Assembly (NCBI RefSeq): GCF_900764565.1
Contig: NZ_CAAFOM010000036.1
Location: forward strand, 1-5,139
From: an uncultured Catenibacterium sp.
Lineage (GTDB): Bacteria; Bacillota_I; Bacilli_A; Erysipelotrichales; Coprobacillaceae
Reading direction: 5' to 3'
Length of the DNA stretch: 5,139 bases
Under the pieces are notes generated by a model that saw only the letters and a program-made list of their open reading frames with translations, did no database searches and was not told where the DNA came from. The translations under genes and the position numbers were made by a program. Below are positions 4,942 through 5,139 of this stretch, in pieces; the stretch's first letter is position 1; the number at the start of each line of letters is the position of its first letter.

Positions 4942-5139
4942 CTTTGTGTGGTATTTGTTTAAGATGTCAGGGAATGCCTTGACTAAACGACGATGTGAAT
5001 ATTTCTTAATAAGATGTTCACGATGACCATCTTTGATTTGACGTCCAATCTTAAGAATATCATCTGTAGTGATTTCATTATGAATATCTAATTCTAATTC
5101 ATTCGCAAAGTTCTTGAGTTCTTTAGATACTGTCTCAAG
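4930..5139 (-). CDS. C-terminal part of an unrecognised protein (5' end outside the window)
   Basis: An open frame enters from the right edge and ends at TAA, giving the last 69 residues of a protein. It begins LETVSKELKNF at the edge, is charged and helix-rich, contains DDILKIGRQIKDGHREHL (about 26-43) and ends NKYHTKTQK. No cysteine, membrane segment or known catalytic motif is visible. The frame is supported by an unbroken run to the edge, codon use like its neighbours and a terminator exactly at its end. I do not recognise the family. The terminator separates it from hrb, so a shared function with the redox operon need not be assumed. Confidence 0.75.
   Translation of the reverse strand, partial: LETVSKELKNFANELELDIHNEITTDDILKIGRQIKDGHREHLIKKYSHRRLVKAFPDILNKYHTKTQK

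Overview
The window is AT-rich, densely packed, and every supported gene lies on the minus strand, so it reads from base 5139 down to base 1. Strong GGAGG-type ribosome binding sites, consensus TTGACA/TATAAT promoter elements, short intrinsic terminators, rubredoxin-based electron carriers and a flavodiiron protein point to a low-GC anaerobic Firmicute. A gut Erysipelotrichales- or Clostridia-like bacterium is my guess. This is inferred from style and gene content, not from a marker gene.

Layout in transcription order: (1) the last 69 codons of an unrecognised gene (5139-4930), closed by a hairpin terminator; (2) a two-gene redox operon, hrb-fprA (4870-2911), made of a flavin-reductase/rubredoxin fusion and a flavodiiron protein that also ends in a rubredoxin domain, closed by a terminator at 2868-2899; (3) a three-gene metal operon (2801-328) made of an ArsR/SmtB-type zinc-sensor repressor, a free-standing HMA metallochaperone-like domain and a P1B-2 type Zn/Cd/Pb efflux ATPase without its own HMA domain. 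This operon has a consensus sigma-A promoter with an operator-like palindrome between -35 and -10, and a terminator that overlaps the ATPase stop codon; (4) a 62-residue RelB/DinJ-like antitoxin that seems to lack its central segment and has no partner toxin here (248-60); (5) a long hairpin at 1-52 that probably terminates transcription in one or both directions.

How the genes work together: Hrb should take electrons from NAD(P)H through FMN to its rubredoxin and pass them to FprA, whose diiron site reduces O2 or NO to harmless products. This parallels the Moorella thermoacetica Hrb/FprA pair. In the metal operon, excess Zn(II)/Cd(II) should release the repressor from the promoter. The small HMA protein may bind the metal and hand it to the ATPase, which pumps it out. 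Both operons look like stress or detoxification units. Three starts (Hrb, ATPase, antitoxin) are placed at the internal ATG that has correct Shine-Dalgarno spacing, not at the longest possible ORF start. I see no RNA gene, CRISPR array, insertion sequence or intact prophage gene. No gene-free stretch exceeds about 110 bases.
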